From an uncultured Bacteroidota bacterium (GTDB lineage: Bacteria > Bacteroidota > Bacteroidia > Flavobacteriales > Flavobacteriaceae), in the NCBI GenBank assembly GCA_902577515.1, contig CACGZJ010000002.1, forward strand, positions 59,338-123,337: 64,000 nt of DNA. The letters are read 5' to 3'. The notes under the pieces were generated by a model. It searched no databases. It was not told where the DNA came from and saw only the letters and a program-made list of their open reading frames with translations. Each line of letters starts with the position of its first letter. Positions within the stretch are counted from its first letter, which is position 1. The position numbers and the translations under genes were made by a program. Of the stretch, positions 44,070-53,306 are shown one piece after another.

Positions 44070-44979
44070 AATCTATTTCATAGGTTGCTTCTTCAAATCC
44101 TGGTGCTACATAACCATCAGTCCAATGCCCACCTACTGCTAGATTTAATAGTAAAAAAAATGGCTTGTCAAATGGTGAGTGTTGTGATCCCATAGGAAAC
44201 TCAAGGTGCATTTCATCATCTATGAAGAACTGAATCTTATCAGGAGCCCATTGTAATGCATAAGTATGGTATTCATCAAATGGATTATCAATAATTTTTT
44301 CAGATCTAATAAACCTTTCTTGACCTGTGTCAAAAAAGATTTTGTTTGGAACATTTGTAGTTTGCCTAGAATAGTCTTGAGGACCATAGTGAACAGCGGA
44401 GGAGATCAAGCCTGGATCATCATTAGTACTATCTTTTACATAATCTCCATGCTCTAGTATATCTAGCTCACCACAATTCGGCCAACCAATTTCATCTATA
44501 TTTGCTCCTAGCATCCAAAATGCAGGCCACATACCTTCCCAGTTCGGTAATTTAGCCTTCATCTCAACTCTACCGTATATAAATTCATACTTATCCTGAG
44601 TATTAATTCTGGCAGATGTATAATTCTTTCCCTCGTAACTTTCATATTTTGCTGTTATCTTAAGAATACCATTTTCTACTTTTATATTATCTTCTTTATC
44701 AGTATAAAATTGTAGTTCTCCATTCCACCAGCTTCCATTATTTGGAGGGATAGTCTCAATATTCCAATTAATATTTGAAAGGGATTCTCCGTCAAATTCA
44801 TCACTCCAAACAAGTTCATTCTTAAAAGTATATACTTGAGTTTGATTAGAGTTACTGTTATTATTTAAATTAGTTGTATCACTTGAATTATTAAGAATCG
44901 GATCATTAGTGTCTGTTTTAGACCCTGCACATGATATGATAATTAACATTAATAGGAGTAAAAAGATTTTAGGCTTCAT
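44050..44979 (-). CDS. GH16 beta-glucanase lipoprotein (laminarinase type)
   Basis: Endo-acting glycoside hydrolase family 16 enzyme. A lipoprotein signal (L-I-I-I-S-C-A, Cys17) and an Asn/Ser/Thr-rich linker to residue 48 precede the catalytic domain. The active site is G-E-L-D-I-L-E-H with Glu171 nucleophile, Asp173 and Glu176 acid/base. L-V-W-S-D-E-F-D-G, W-P-A-F-W-M-L-G and the C-terminal Y-E-I-D-Y-V-R-V-Y-Q are typical of beta-1,3-glucanases. Marine Flavobacteriia use such enzymes on laminarin. It leads the GH16-receptor-hydrolase operon. Confidence 0.93.
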   Translation of the reverse strand: MKPKIFLLLLMLIIISCAGSKTDTNDPILNNSSDTTNLNNNSNSNQTQVYTFKNELVWSDEFDGESLSNINWNIETIPPNNGSWWNGELQFYTDKEDNIKVENGILKITAKYESYEGKNYTSARINTQDKYEFIYGRVEMKAKLPNWEGMWPAFWMLGANIDEIGWPNCGELDILEHGDYVKDSTNDDPGLISSAVHYGPQDYSRQTTNVPNKIFFDTGQERFIRSEKIIDNPFDEYHTYALQWAPDKIQFFIDDEMHLEFPMGSQHSPFDKPFFLLLNLAVGGHWTDGYVAPGFEEATYEIDYVRVYQ

Positions 44980-44998
44980 TTTAAATTTTAAATTTCTT

Positions 44999-45006
44999 CA
45001 AAGCTA
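44999..45006 (-). promoter_or_regulatory. -7 promoter element of the GH16 operon
   Basis: TAGCTTTG on the minus strand, a perfect TAnnTTTG, 19 bases before the ATG at 44979. The -33 region holds only a T-rich CTTTT about 21 bases upstream. Confidence 0.42.
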
Positions 45007-45039
45007 ATAATATTTATTATTTTTAGTAAAAGTTTTTAT

Positions 45040-46359
45040 ATGGAGATAATTCCTAACGATGGAATTTCTATAACATCAATTTACAGAGGCCTTATCGGAG
45101 TTGTTAGTATTCTTTTAATAGCTTATTTGCTTAGTAATAATAAAAAAAATATTGATTGGAAAACAATTTTAATTGGACTAGGTAGTCAATTTATAATTGC
45201 TATTGGAGTAATTAAAGTAGACTTTGTAAGAAAATTTTTTGAAATAATAGGGCAAGGGTTTTTAGCTGTTGTTACTTATACAAATAAAGGATCCATTTTT
45301 TTATTTGGAGAGCTTGCTGATTCAGATAGTTTCGGAGTAATATTTGTTTTTCAAGTTTTACCTGTCATTGTATTCTTCTCTGCATTGACTTCAATATTAT
45401 ATTATTATAAAGTCATTCAAAAAGTTGTTAGTTTTTTTGCATGGATGCTTACAAAGCTTCTAAATATTTCTGGTCAAGAAAGTTTAGCTGTTACAGGTAA
45501 TATTTTTTTAGGTCAAACAGAAGCTCCTCTTTTAGTAAAGGGATATTTAGATAAGATGAACCGCTCTGAATACTTTGTGCTAATGACTGGCGGAATGGCA
45601 ACTGTTGCAGGAAGTGTTCTTGCGGCATTTATAGGTTTTTTAGGCGGAGATGATCCTATACAGAGAATTGAGGTAGCTAAAAATCTTATTGTAGCATCTG
45701 TTATGGCTGCTCCTGGAGCAATTGTAATATCCAAAATTATGTTCCCTCAAACAGAAAAAATTAATAAAAGTGTTGAGGTTAGTTCAGATATTATTGGAGA
45801 TAATCTTCTTTCTTCCATTACAAATGGGACAAGAGATGGAATAAAAATGGCCGTGAATGTTGCTGCTATGATTCTAGTTTTTGTAGCCTTAATTGCTTTA
45901 CTCAATGGCATTTTATTTCAAATCGCAGATCTTTTTGGAATTAACAATTGGGTAAAAGAGAATACTATCTATGGATACTTTTCAATTGAATTAATACTTG
46001 GTTATTTATTTGCTCCTCTAATGTGGCTAATTGGGGTTGCCGCAGAAGATACTGCCTTAATGGGACAGCTATTGGGTATAAAAATGGCAGCAAATGAATT
46101 CGTTGCATACATTGAGTTAGCCAACCTCAAAACAGTTACAAGCATGGTTCATTTAAACTATGAGAAGTCAATAATAATGGCAACAATAATGCTCTGTGGA
46201 TTTGCAAATTTTTCATCAATAGGGATCCAAATAGGAGGAATTGGTATCCTAGCTCCTAACAAGACTAAAATATTAACTGAACTAGGATTTAAAGCAATGA
46301 TTGGTGGAACATTGGTTTCATTATTATCAGCAACTTTTGTAGGAATGTTATTGGGCTAA
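45040..46359 (+). CDS. nupC: concentrative nucleoside transporter (NupC/CNT)
   Basis: Sodium- or proton-coupled nucleoside importer of the inner membrane. The 439-residue protein has the CNT layout: N-terminal helices, a gate domain, then the nucleoside-binding core with L-G-Q-T-E-A-P-L-L-V near residue 165, T-G-G-M-A-T-V-A-G-S-V-L and the late N-F-S-S-I-G-I-Q-I-G-G-I-G. It is monocistronic and its stop overlaps that of the convergent symporter gene (CTAA). It would import nucleosides from decaying cells or dissolved DNA. Confidence 0.93.
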   Translation: MEIIPNDGISITSIYRGLIGVVSILLIAYLLSNNKKNIDWKTILIGLGSQFIIAIGVIKVDFVRKFFEIIGQGFLAVVTYTNKGSIFLFGELADSDSFGVIFVFQVLPVIVFFSALTSILYYYKVIQKVVSFFAWMLTKLLNISGQESLAVTGNIFLGQTEAPLLVKGYLDKMNRSEYFVLMTGGMATVAGSVLAAFIGFLGGDDPIQRIEVAKNLIVASVMAAPGAIVISKIMFPQTEKINKSVEVSSDIIGDNLLSSITNGTRDGIKMAVNVAAMILVFVALIALLNGILFQIADLFGINNWVKENTIYGYFSIELILGYLFAPLMWLIGVAAEDTALMGQLLGIKMAANEFVAYIELANLKTVTSMVHLNYEKSIIMATIMLCGFANFSSIGIQIGGIGILAPNKTKILTELGFKAMIGGTLVSLLSATFVGMLLG

Positions 46360-48128
46360 TCCTTGGAAGATAATCTTCTCCAAAACTTCATTAAAATAAA
46401 AAAAGAGATTATTGAGATTGATATAAAAATAAATCCAGTAGTTATTTGTGAATATAAAATATAACCTATTCCAAAAAGAATACTGTATATCGATATACTA
46501 CCGAACACCATACAAAGAATTCCATTTGGAACATCCCACTTCTCTTTTTTTCCAACTATTTCTATTCCACTTGATTCTGATATATCAATAATCTTTTTCC
46601 ATCCAGGTCCTCCAGGTTGAATCTTTTTATAAAAATTTTGTAGAGTCTCAATTTTTGCGGGAGGTGTTATCAAAGTAGCAATTATCCAGCAGATAGTAGT
46701 TATTGTAACTCCAATAATTAGTTTTTCTTCTACAGATAAGTTATTTGGGAATATGAATTCAAATCCTAAAGCAACTATAAATGAAACTATCATTGCTGTA
46801 AGCTCACTATAAACATTGATTCTATACCAGAACCATCTTAGTATAAATATTAGACCTGTACCTGCACCAATTTGAAGAATTATTCCAAATGCTTGAAGCG
46901 AATTATTAAGATAAAGTGCAAAAAAAGCTGATATTATCATTAATAAAACTGTGAAAATTCTACCTATCATAACATAGTGTTGTTCAGATTTATTTTTTAC
47001 ATAAAATCTTCTGTAAAAATCATGAACAAGATAAGACGAGCCCCAATTTAAATGTGTTGAAATTGTAGACATAAATGCTGCAATTAAAGATGCTACTAGA
47101 AGACCCAAAAGACCAGAAGGAAGAAAAGAAATCATTGCAGGATAAGCAAGATCATTACCTACTATAGTATTAGGAAATGCCTCCTGAAGTGATTCAATAT
47201 TTGGATATACTACTATAGAAGCTAGAGCAATAAGGATCCATGGCCATGGTCGAACTGCATAATGCATAAAATTGAAAAGAAGTGTTGCCCAAATAGCATT
47301 TTTTTCATCTTTAGCAGACAACATTCTCTGAGCAATATAACCTCCACCGCCAGGCTCTGCACCAGGATACCATACTGCCCACCACTGAACAGCCAGCGGG
47401 ATTATAAAAACAGCAATAAATAAATCTTTATCAGCTATATCTGGAATTAAACTTAACTTAGGAATTACATCAGGATGATTAAGAAGATTTGATAATCCTT
47501 GTATTTGTGGTAGTGATACAATCTCATAAGCTGCCCAAAAAGTTGCAAGCATTGCTAGAACAAATTGAAAAAAATCAGTAATAATTATACCTCTAAGCCC
47601 TCCAATTGAGCTGTAGATTACTGTAATACTGCAAGAGATAAATAAAGTTTCTACTGGCGATAAACCTAACAGTGCACCCCCAATTTTAATTCCAGCTAAA
47701 CAGACACTAGCCATAATTAAAATATTAAATACGGCACCTAAATAAAAAGCTCTAAAGCCTCTAAGAAATGCAGCTCCTTTTCCACTATACCTTAGTTCAT
47801 AAAATTCAAGATCAGTTAGTACTTTTGATCGTCTCCAAAGTTTCGCGTAAATAAATACTGTAAGCATACCTGTTAATAGGAATGCCCACCAAACCCAATT
47901 TCCTGCAACTCCATTTGTTCTAACAATATCAGTAACAAGATTAGGTGTATCCGCAGAGAAAGTTGTTGCAACCATTGATATTCCAAGAAGCCACCATGGC
48001 ATTTTTCTTCCAGATAAGAAAAATTCAGTAACATCCTTGCCAGATTTTTTTGAAACTACAATTCCAATTAAAAGAGATATTACAAAAAAGGCAAATATTA
48101 TTAACCAATCAATGTTTTCAAGTTGCAT
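46356..48128 (-). CDS. sodium:solute symporter (SSS family)
   Basis: A 590-residue SSS (SLC5-like) cotransporter with about 13-14 helices. The N-terminal D-V-T-E-F-F-L-S-G-R-K-M-P-W-W motif, S-A-D-T-P-N-L-V-T-D near residue 60 and S-S-I-G-G-L-R-G-I-I-I-T-D-F-F-Q near residue 175 mark the sodium and substrate core. This SSS subgroup is widespread in marine Bacteroidota; the substrate (sugar or organic acid) is not readable. Its start codon overlaps the start codon of the divergent secreted-protein gene in the tetranucleotide CATG. Confidence 0.92.
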   Translation of the reverse strand: MQLENIDWLIIFAFFVISLLIGIVVSKKSGKDVTEFFLSGRKMPWWLLGISMVATTFSADTPNLVTDIVRTNGVAGNWVWWAFLLTGMLTVFIYAKLWRRSKVLTDLEFYELRYSGKGAAFLRGFRAFYLGAVFNILIMASVCLAGIKIGGALLGLSPVETLFISCSITVIYSSIGGLRGIIITDFFQFVLAMLATFWAAYEIVSLPQIQGLSNLLNHPDVIPKLSLIPDIADKDLFIAVFIIPLAVQWWAVWYPGAEPGGGGYIAQRMLSAKDEKNAIWATLLFNFMHYAVRPWPWILIALASIVVYPNIESLQEAFPNTIVGNDLAYPAMISFLPSGLLGLLVASLIAAFMSTISTHLNWGSSYLVHDFYRRFYVKNKSEQHYVMIGRIFTVLLMIISAFFALYLNNSLQAFGIILQIGAGTGLIFILRWFWYRINVYSELTAMIVSFIVALGFEFIFPNNLSVEEKLIIGVTITTICWIIATLITPPAKIETLQNFYKKIQPGGPGWKKIIDISESSGIEIVGKKEKWDVPNGILCMVFGSISIYSILFGIGYILYSQITTGFIFISISIISFFILMKFWRRLSSKD

Positions 48129-48819
48129 GTTAAAGGTTTATCTTAGCATTAAAATTGCAAGATTGATTCATTCAAGTAAATATATAATTATTTTATTCTT
48201 TTCAATAATTTTTATTGGGATTGGATTTGCACAGGATAATTCATCTGGGTCTTCCGGTAGTCCATTTATTCCATTAGTGCCTGAGTCTAAAAAGTCTCTT
48301 TTAAATCTTAAGAAAAAAGAGAATCCATACCTCAAAAAATTTGAAAATAAAGAGAAAAAAAAATTTTTTCCTGACGAAAATGTAAAGAAAAATAATCCTG
48401 AAAGATTTATCAATTCTAACGAATTTTATCTTTCAAGACTGAATAAAAAGGAGTCTGAATCAAATAAAAATATCAACAAGTTTAAAGTAGATCAATTTCT
48501 TGGAGAAATAAGAAATGATGGTGAATACGTAAATATAATATTAAGAGATCATGAGTATCCTGACGGAGATTTAATTAAGGTTGAAGTAAATGAGGATGTA
48601 GTAATGCCAGCTATTTTATTAACTGAGAAAGCTAAGGGTTTTAAACTTGATCTAAAAAGTGGATTTAATGTAGTTGACTTTGTTGCATTAAATCAAGGTT
48701 CATCTGGTCCTAATACTGCTGAAATTATAGTATATGATGACCAAGGTAATCTCGTAGGAACTAATAGGTGGAACCTGGCAACTGGTGTAAAAGCTACATA
48801 TATAATTTATAAAAATTAA
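48127..48819 (+). CDS. secreted protein of unknown function
   Basis: A 230-residue exported protein I do not recognise. A hydrophobic stretch Y-I-I-I-L-F-F-S-I-I-F-I-G-I-G-F-A-Q gives a signal peptide. Residues 60-115 are a Lys/Asn/Glu-rich, probably disordered region, and the C-terminal 100 residues form a likely beta-sandwich (V-N-I-I-L-R-D-H-E-Y-P-D-G-D, ending G-V-K-A-T-Y-I-I-Y-K-N). The ATG at 48127 overlaps the divergent symporter ATG; a TTG at 48163 would leave room for a leader and still keep the signal peptide, so the start is uncertain. Confidence 0.75.
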   Translation: MLKVYLSIKIARLIHSSKYIIILFFSIIFIGIGFAQDNSSGSSGSPFIPLVPESKKSLLNLKKKENPYLKKFENKEKKKFFPDENVKKNNPERFINSNEFYLSRLNKKESESNKNINKFKVDQFLGEIRNDGEYVNIILRDHEYPDGDLIKVEVNEDVVMPAILLTEKAKGFKLDLKSGFNVVDFVALNQGSSGPNTAEIIVYDDQGNLVGTNRWNLATGVKATYIIYKN

Positions 48820-49946
48820 CTGTAGACTTCAAGCATAGAGTTAATGAACCTATCAACTTCTTCGCTAGTTCCAGTGCTAATTCTACACCAATCATAAAAT
48901 GGAGGAAAAGGTCTTCCAATTCTTACTCCTTTTGAAATCATCTTGTTTGAAAGTTTATCGATATGAATCTTTGATTCAAAAAAAACAAAATTAGTGCTTG
49001 ATTTTATATATTTTAAATTTAAATAATCCAAGACCTTGTATATCTTTTCTTTCTCTTCATTTGCTTTTCTAAGTGAGAATTCATAAAAGTCAGCATCTTC
49101 TAGTGCCTCAGTAGCAGCAGCAACTGCAAGTACATTAGTTTGAGCAGGGATTTTTGGTCTTCCATAATTAGAGTAATCTCCAAATAATTGATCTGCTAAC
49201 TCAGGTTTTAATACTAAATAACCAATACGTAAACCGGCAAGACCATATACTTTGGAAAAAGTTCTTGAAATAATTATATTTTTATTCTCTCTAACTAAAT
49301 AGTCCATTGATGGATAGTCTGATTCATTTATATAATCATAATAAGCTTCATCACAAAAAACTATAGTTTTATCTGTTGTATCTTCACAAAAACTGCTAAG
49401 TGAGTTTTTTTCTAATAATGTACCTGTTGGATTATTTGGATTAGCAACAAAAACCATTTTAGTTTTTTCATCAATATTTTCTTTAATTTTATTTAAATCA
49501 TAACCCATATTTGAGTCAACAGGCACCCATTTGATCTTTCCTCCCCATGCTTCAGCATAACTCATAAGTGCCAAGTATGTTGGCTTAGCTGCAACTATAT
49601 TTCCACCCTTTTTTGAGATTGCAAGTCCTGTAACTCGTAAAGCTTCATTTGAACCGCCAGTAATTACAATACTCTCAGGGGCGACTCTATGTTTATCGGC
49701 TAGTTTTTTTTGTAATTCAAGTACATACTCATAAGGATATCTACAGGCGTTAGTAAAGGAATCTTTTATTGCATTGAGGACCCTTTCAGAAGGTCCATAA
49801 GGATTTTCATTTGAACTTAGCTTAACTACTGAAGATAGTGGCCTTGGATTATACTTCTTAATTTCTTCAGCTGATAAAATTGAAGGTGTTAACATTAAAC
49901 CACCTATACCTAGGGAGGATTTAAACCATTCGCGTCTTGATTGCAT
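48816..49946 (-). CDS. Tat-exported HisC-like aminotransferase
   Basis: PLP-dependent class I/II aminotransferase of the histidinol-phosphate aminotransferase group, 376 residues. It begins with a twin-arginine signal, S-R-R-E-W-F-K-S-S-L-G-I-G-G-L-M-L-T-P, cleaved near S-A-E. The PLP fold is intact: N-P-N-N-P-T-G (residues 169-175), Asp199 in F-C-D-E-A-Y, and the Schiff-base Lys232 in S-K-V-Y-G-L-A-G-L-R. Tat export fits a protein that binds its cofactor in the cytoplasm. No other histidine gene is present, so periplasmic amino-acid transamination is more likely than histidine synthesis. Its stop overlaps the convergent gene (TTAA). Confidence 0.9.
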   Translation of the reverse strand: MQSRREWFKSSLGIGGLMLTPSILSAEEIKKYNPRPLSSVVKLSSNENPYGPSERVLNAIKDSFTNACRYPYEYVLELQKKLADKHRVAPESIVITGGSNEALRVTGLAISKKGGNIVAAKPTYLALMSYAEAWGGKIKWVPVDSNMGYDLNKIKENIDEKTKMVFVANPNNPTGTLLEKNSLSSFCEDTTDKTIVFCDEAYYDYINESDYPSMDYLVRENKNIIISRTFSKVYGLAGLRIGYLVLKPELADQLFGDYSNYGRPKIPAQTNVLAVAAATEALEDADFYEFSLRKANEEKEKIYKVLDYLNLKYIKSSTNFVFFESKIHIDKLSNKMISKGVRIGRPFPPFYDWCRISTGTSEEVDRFINSMLEVYS

Positions 49947-50015
49947 AATAAAGTAATTTTTTAATAAATTAAAAAAGATAGTATTCTTTTCAAAATTTAA
50001 TCGTTAATTTTCAAC

Positions 50016-51365
50016 ATGGCAGATCTCTTTAATGTTATTGAAAGTATAATAAATCAAATTATAGCTCCTCTAAACTGGATAATGCTTTTTTTAATAATTG
50101 GAGGAGGAATTTATTTAACAATTATTTCAAAAGCAAATCCATTGATGAGGGTGGTTTCTGGGTTTAAATTAATGCTAAGGAAAGATGCCTCAAATATTGG
50201 AATTTCAAGATTTCAAGCCTTATCAGCAGTTCTTGCTGCTACCGTTGGTCTTGGAAATATTTCAGGTGTATCCATCGCAATTAATCAAGGTGGTCCAGGT
50301 GTACTCGTATGGATGTGGGTAACTGCGTTAATTGGAGCATCAATTAAGTTTTTTTCAGCTTCTCTTGCTGTTAGTCTAAGAAAAAAAGATGAAAATGGAG
50401 ATTACCAAGGTGGACCAATGTATTACATGAGTATGGGTATAAAAAAATGGGGCCGTCCGTTAGCAATATGGTTTTCGATAGCTGGTTTAGTTGGAGTATT
50501 ACCAGCTTTTACCGCTAATCAATTAACACAGTCATATATTGATGTATTAAATCCAAATGAGTTTTTAGATATAGGAAATTTGAGATGGAAACTTATCATA
50601 GGAATAATATTTACAATTTTGACATCATTTGTAATTTTTGGTGGATTGAAATCTATAGTAAAAGTGACCTCAGGTCTAGTCCCTGTTATGGTAATTTTAT
50701 ATTTTATTCTTGGACTCTATATTTTAATTTCTAACCTCAATGCTATTCCATCTACTTTTTATTTAATTTTTAGCGAAGCTTTCAATTTGAATACAATGGT
50801 TCAGGGAGGTTTTTGGGGATTAGTACTAATAGGTATTAGACGAGCTGTTTTTTCAAGCGAAAGCGGTGTGGGGCTTGCACCTATATACCACGGTCAGTCT
50901 ACCACAAAACAAGGAACGGATGAAGGCCTTGTCGGTATGCTAGGTCCTATACTAGATACAATCTTAGTATGTACTATCACTGGTTTAATAATTATTATTA
51001 GTGGAGCATACCTTGAGACAGATTTAAATGGAATTGTTTTATCCCTTGAGGCTTTTAGAATATTATTCTTTGGTTTTGGAGATTATATTCTTATAATTAT
51101 GATATCCATTTTTGGTATTTCAACATTATTTACATATTCATATTACGGGGTAAAATGTTACGGATTTTTAACTACTCCAAAAAATGGTAAATATTATAAT
51201 ATAATATATGTTATAGCTATAATAATTTCCTCAATTCTTACTGTCGAAATTGTAATTGGTTTAATTGATATTGCTTTTGCACTTATGGCAATTCCAAATA
51301 TGATTGCCATAATTTATTTATCTAAAATTGTTACTAGAGAAATGAAGTCCCGATCTTGGATTTAG
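50016..51365 (+). CDS. alanine/glycine:sodium symporter (AGCS family)
   Basis: Inner-membrane importer of small amino acids, possibly including D-alanine, in the sodium:alanine symporter family. The 449-residue protein has about eleven helices and the family motifs Q-A-L-S-A-V-L-A-A-T-V-G-L-G-N-I-S-G-V (residues 70-88), G-G-P-M-Y-Y-M-S-M-G near 135 and F-S-S-E-S-G-V-G-L-A-P near 285. It stands divergent from the Tat aminotransferase gene, and its stop overlaps that of the M20 hydrolase gene (TTAG). Confidence 0.93.
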   Translation: MADLFNVIESIINQIIAPLNWIMLFLIIGGGIYLTIISKANPLMRVVSGFKLMLRKDASNIGISRFQALSAVLAATVGLGNISGVSIAINQGGPGVLVWMWVTALIGASIKFFSASLAVSLRKKDENGDYQGGPMYYMSMGIKKWGRPLAIWFSIAGLVGVLPAFTANQLTQSYIDVLNPNEFLDIGNLRWKLIIGIIFTILTSFVIFGGLKSIVKVTSGLVPVMVILYFILGLYILISNLNAIPSTFYLIFSEAFNLNTMVQGGFWGLVLIGIRRAVFSSESGVGLAPIYHGQSTTKQGTDEGLVGMLGPILDTILVCTITGLIIIISGAYLETDLNGIVLSLEAFRILFFGFGDYILIIMISIFGISTLFTYSYYGVKCYGFLTTPKNGKYYNIIYVIAIIISSILTVEIVIGLIDIAFALMAIPNMIAIIYLSKIVTREMKSRSWI

Positions 51366-52795
51366 TCTACATAATCTATAGGTGGTGGACCTGGATCTAA
51401 ATAAGGATCATATTCATAGTCTCCAATCCTTTCATCAAATTCTTTCTTTATTTCTTCCCTTAATTTTTTATCCTTGTAAATATCTATCATTGACATTCCA
51501 AGTGCTTTTGCAGCATGGAGCATTCCTTTATGGCCTATTGACATGCCAGAACTTGCAACAACAGACCATGAGTGCCAAGGAACACCTTTTGGTGCAGTTG
51601 TGGCAGCTAAGCTTACAACCGGAACATTATAACTTACATCTCCTACATCAGTAGAGCCTCCTCCAGGGCTTTCTAAAGTCTCTCTTAATGGTCTAATTTT
51701 ACCATCAATTCCTAATAATGGTTTACCATTATTTTTTTGCATTTCATGCGCAAAATCAATCTCTTCTTTAGTGTATTGAATATCGCCCAGAATCTCGAGA
51801 TTATTTTGCATTATTACTCCCCCAGTTCTATTGGGAAGAAGATCATGAATACCTGAAATTAGTGAGACTTTATGATCAACATTTGCCATAATTGCTGCAC
51901 CTCCTGCCATTTTTCTAACTTGATCATAAACAGGCTGAAGTCCTTCTTTTGTAATATCTCTAACTCTAACCCAGATTCTTGAATAATCTGGAACAACATT
52001 AACAACTTTTCCTGCATCCTGTATATGGTAATGCATCCTTACTGAGGGTTTCACATGCTCTCTATAGGCGTTAATTCCTGAAGTATATAGTTCTAATGCA
52101 TCATTTGCGCTCCTTGCATTCCAAGGGTCAGCAGACGCATGAGCAGACTGTCCTGTAAACTCAACCATAAAATCTACAAGCGCAAGAGATGGTTGAACAT
52201 TTGCTTCAGTTTTGTCTGCAGGATGCCAATCCATAACTATATCTACATCGTCAAAAACTCCTTCTCTTATCATCCAAAGCTTTCCAAAAAACTTTTCTTC
52301 CGCAGGTGTACCAAAAAACTTTATAGTTCCATTTAAATCTCCTTTTTCAATTAATTCCTTAATTACAACTGCCGCACCAAGACTTGCTGTTCCAAAAAGA
52401 TTATGTCCACATCCATGTCCTGCTCCTCCTTCAACTAGCACACTATTATAGGGAACTGTTGCTTGAGATAACCCAGGTAATGCATCAAATTCTCCAATTA
52501 TACCTATTACAGGTTTACCTTCTCCATATGTTGCTGTAAAAGCAGTTGGCATACCTGCTAGTCCTTTTTCAATTTTCATACCGTTATCTTTAGCATAGTT
52601 AATTAGATACTCTACGGATTTTTCCTCTCTAAATGCAACTTCAGCAGCTTCCCATATATTATCACTTAGATTTGTTAATTCTGTAGATTTTTGTTCTAAA
52701 GAATTAAGTAATTCTTTTTTTAACTTATTTACACTTTGCGAGTTTGCTGATAGAATTGCAACAATAGTTAATACAGCAGTCAAAAGTTTTTTCAT
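51362..52795 (-). CDS. exported M20 amidohydrolase (AbgB-like)
   Basis: Zinc peptidase/amidohydrolase of the M20D group close to p-aminobenzoyl-glutamate hydrolase subunit B. A signal peptide (L-T-A-V-L-T-I-V-A-I-L-S-A-N-S-Q) precedes a 455-residue mature protein. Metal-site motifs include G-E-F-D-A-L-P-G, G-H-G-C-G-H-N-L-F-G near residue 130, T-P-A-E-E-K-F-F-G-K, and the dimerisation-domain F-T-G-Q-S-A-H-A-S. It would release amino acids from acylated or amidated precursors outside the cytoplasm. The YkuK gene diverges upstream. Confidence 0.9.
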   Translation of the reverse strand: MKKLLTAVLTIVAILSANSQSVNKLKKELLNSLEQKSTELTNLSDNIWEAAEVAFREEKSVEYLINYAKDNGMKIEKGLAGMPTAFTATYGEGKPVIGIIGEFDALPGLSQATVPYNSVLVEGGAGHGCGHNLFGTASLGAAVVIKELIEKGDLNGTIKFFGTPAEEKFFGKLWMIREGVFDDVDIVMDWHPADKTEANVQPSLALVDFMVEFTGQSAHASADPWNARSANDALELYTSGINAYREHVKPSVRMHYHIQDAGKVVNVVPDYSRIWVRVRDITKEGLQPVYDQVRKMAGGAAIMANVDHKVSLISGIHDLLPNRTGGVIMQNNLEILGDIQYTKEEIDFAHEMQKNNGKPLLGIDGKIRPLRETLESPGGGSTDVGDVSYNVPVVSLAATTAPKGVPWHSWSVVASSGMSIGHKGMLHAAKALGMSMIDIYKDKKLREEIKKEFDERIGDYEYDPYLDPGPPPIDYVD

Positions 52796-52855
52796 TAGTT
52801 AATAATTTAAAGTTTTATTAAGAATGTAATTTACAAATAATATTTATTTTAGATT

Positions 52856-53305
52856 ATGAGACTGTTTAAAGATGTGAAAGGGAACAATATTGATCCAGTA
52901 AATCATACTTTGTCTATATTAAAAAACTACCCCCATGCTAAAATTCATATAGGCTCAGACTCTCAAAACATAGGTAAAAAAACAAATTATACTAGTGTTA
53001 TTGCATATAGACTTGGCACTCGAGGTGTTCATTATATTCTTAGCAAATCGTCCTGTGATGTTATAAATGATATTTGGAAAAGACTTTGGCTTGAGGCTGA
53101 ATACAGTATAAAAGTTGCAGAATGGCTAACTAAGCAGGTTAGTGTTAAAGTAGAAATTGATATGGATTATAACTCTGACGAGAATCATCGTTCGAATAAA
53201 TTAATATCTGCTACTAAAGGTTGGGCTAACTCACTTGGCTATAAAGTTAATGTAAAACCAAATAATCAAATTGCAACAAGAGCTGCTGATCATCACTGTA
53301 AGTGA
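52856..53305 (+). CDS. YkuK-family (DUF458) RNase H-like protein
   Basis: A 149-residue cytoplasmic protein of the DUF458/YkuK family, related to the RNase H fold; its role is not established. Typical strings are I-H-I-G-S-D-S-Q-N near residue 32 (first Asp of the fold), Y-I-L-S-K and the closing K-P-N-N-Q-I-A-T-R-A-A-D-H-H. Length is normal. One base separates its stop from that of the convergent dgcN-like gene. Confidence 0.88.
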   Translation: MRLFKDVKGNNIDPVNHTLSILKNYPHAKIHIGSDSQNIGKKTNYTSVIAYRLGTRGVHYILSKSSCDVINDIWKRLWLEAEYSIKVAEWLTKQVSVKVEIDMDYNSDENHRSNKLISATKGWANSLGYKVNVKPNNQIATRAADHHCK

Positions 53306-53306
53306 A

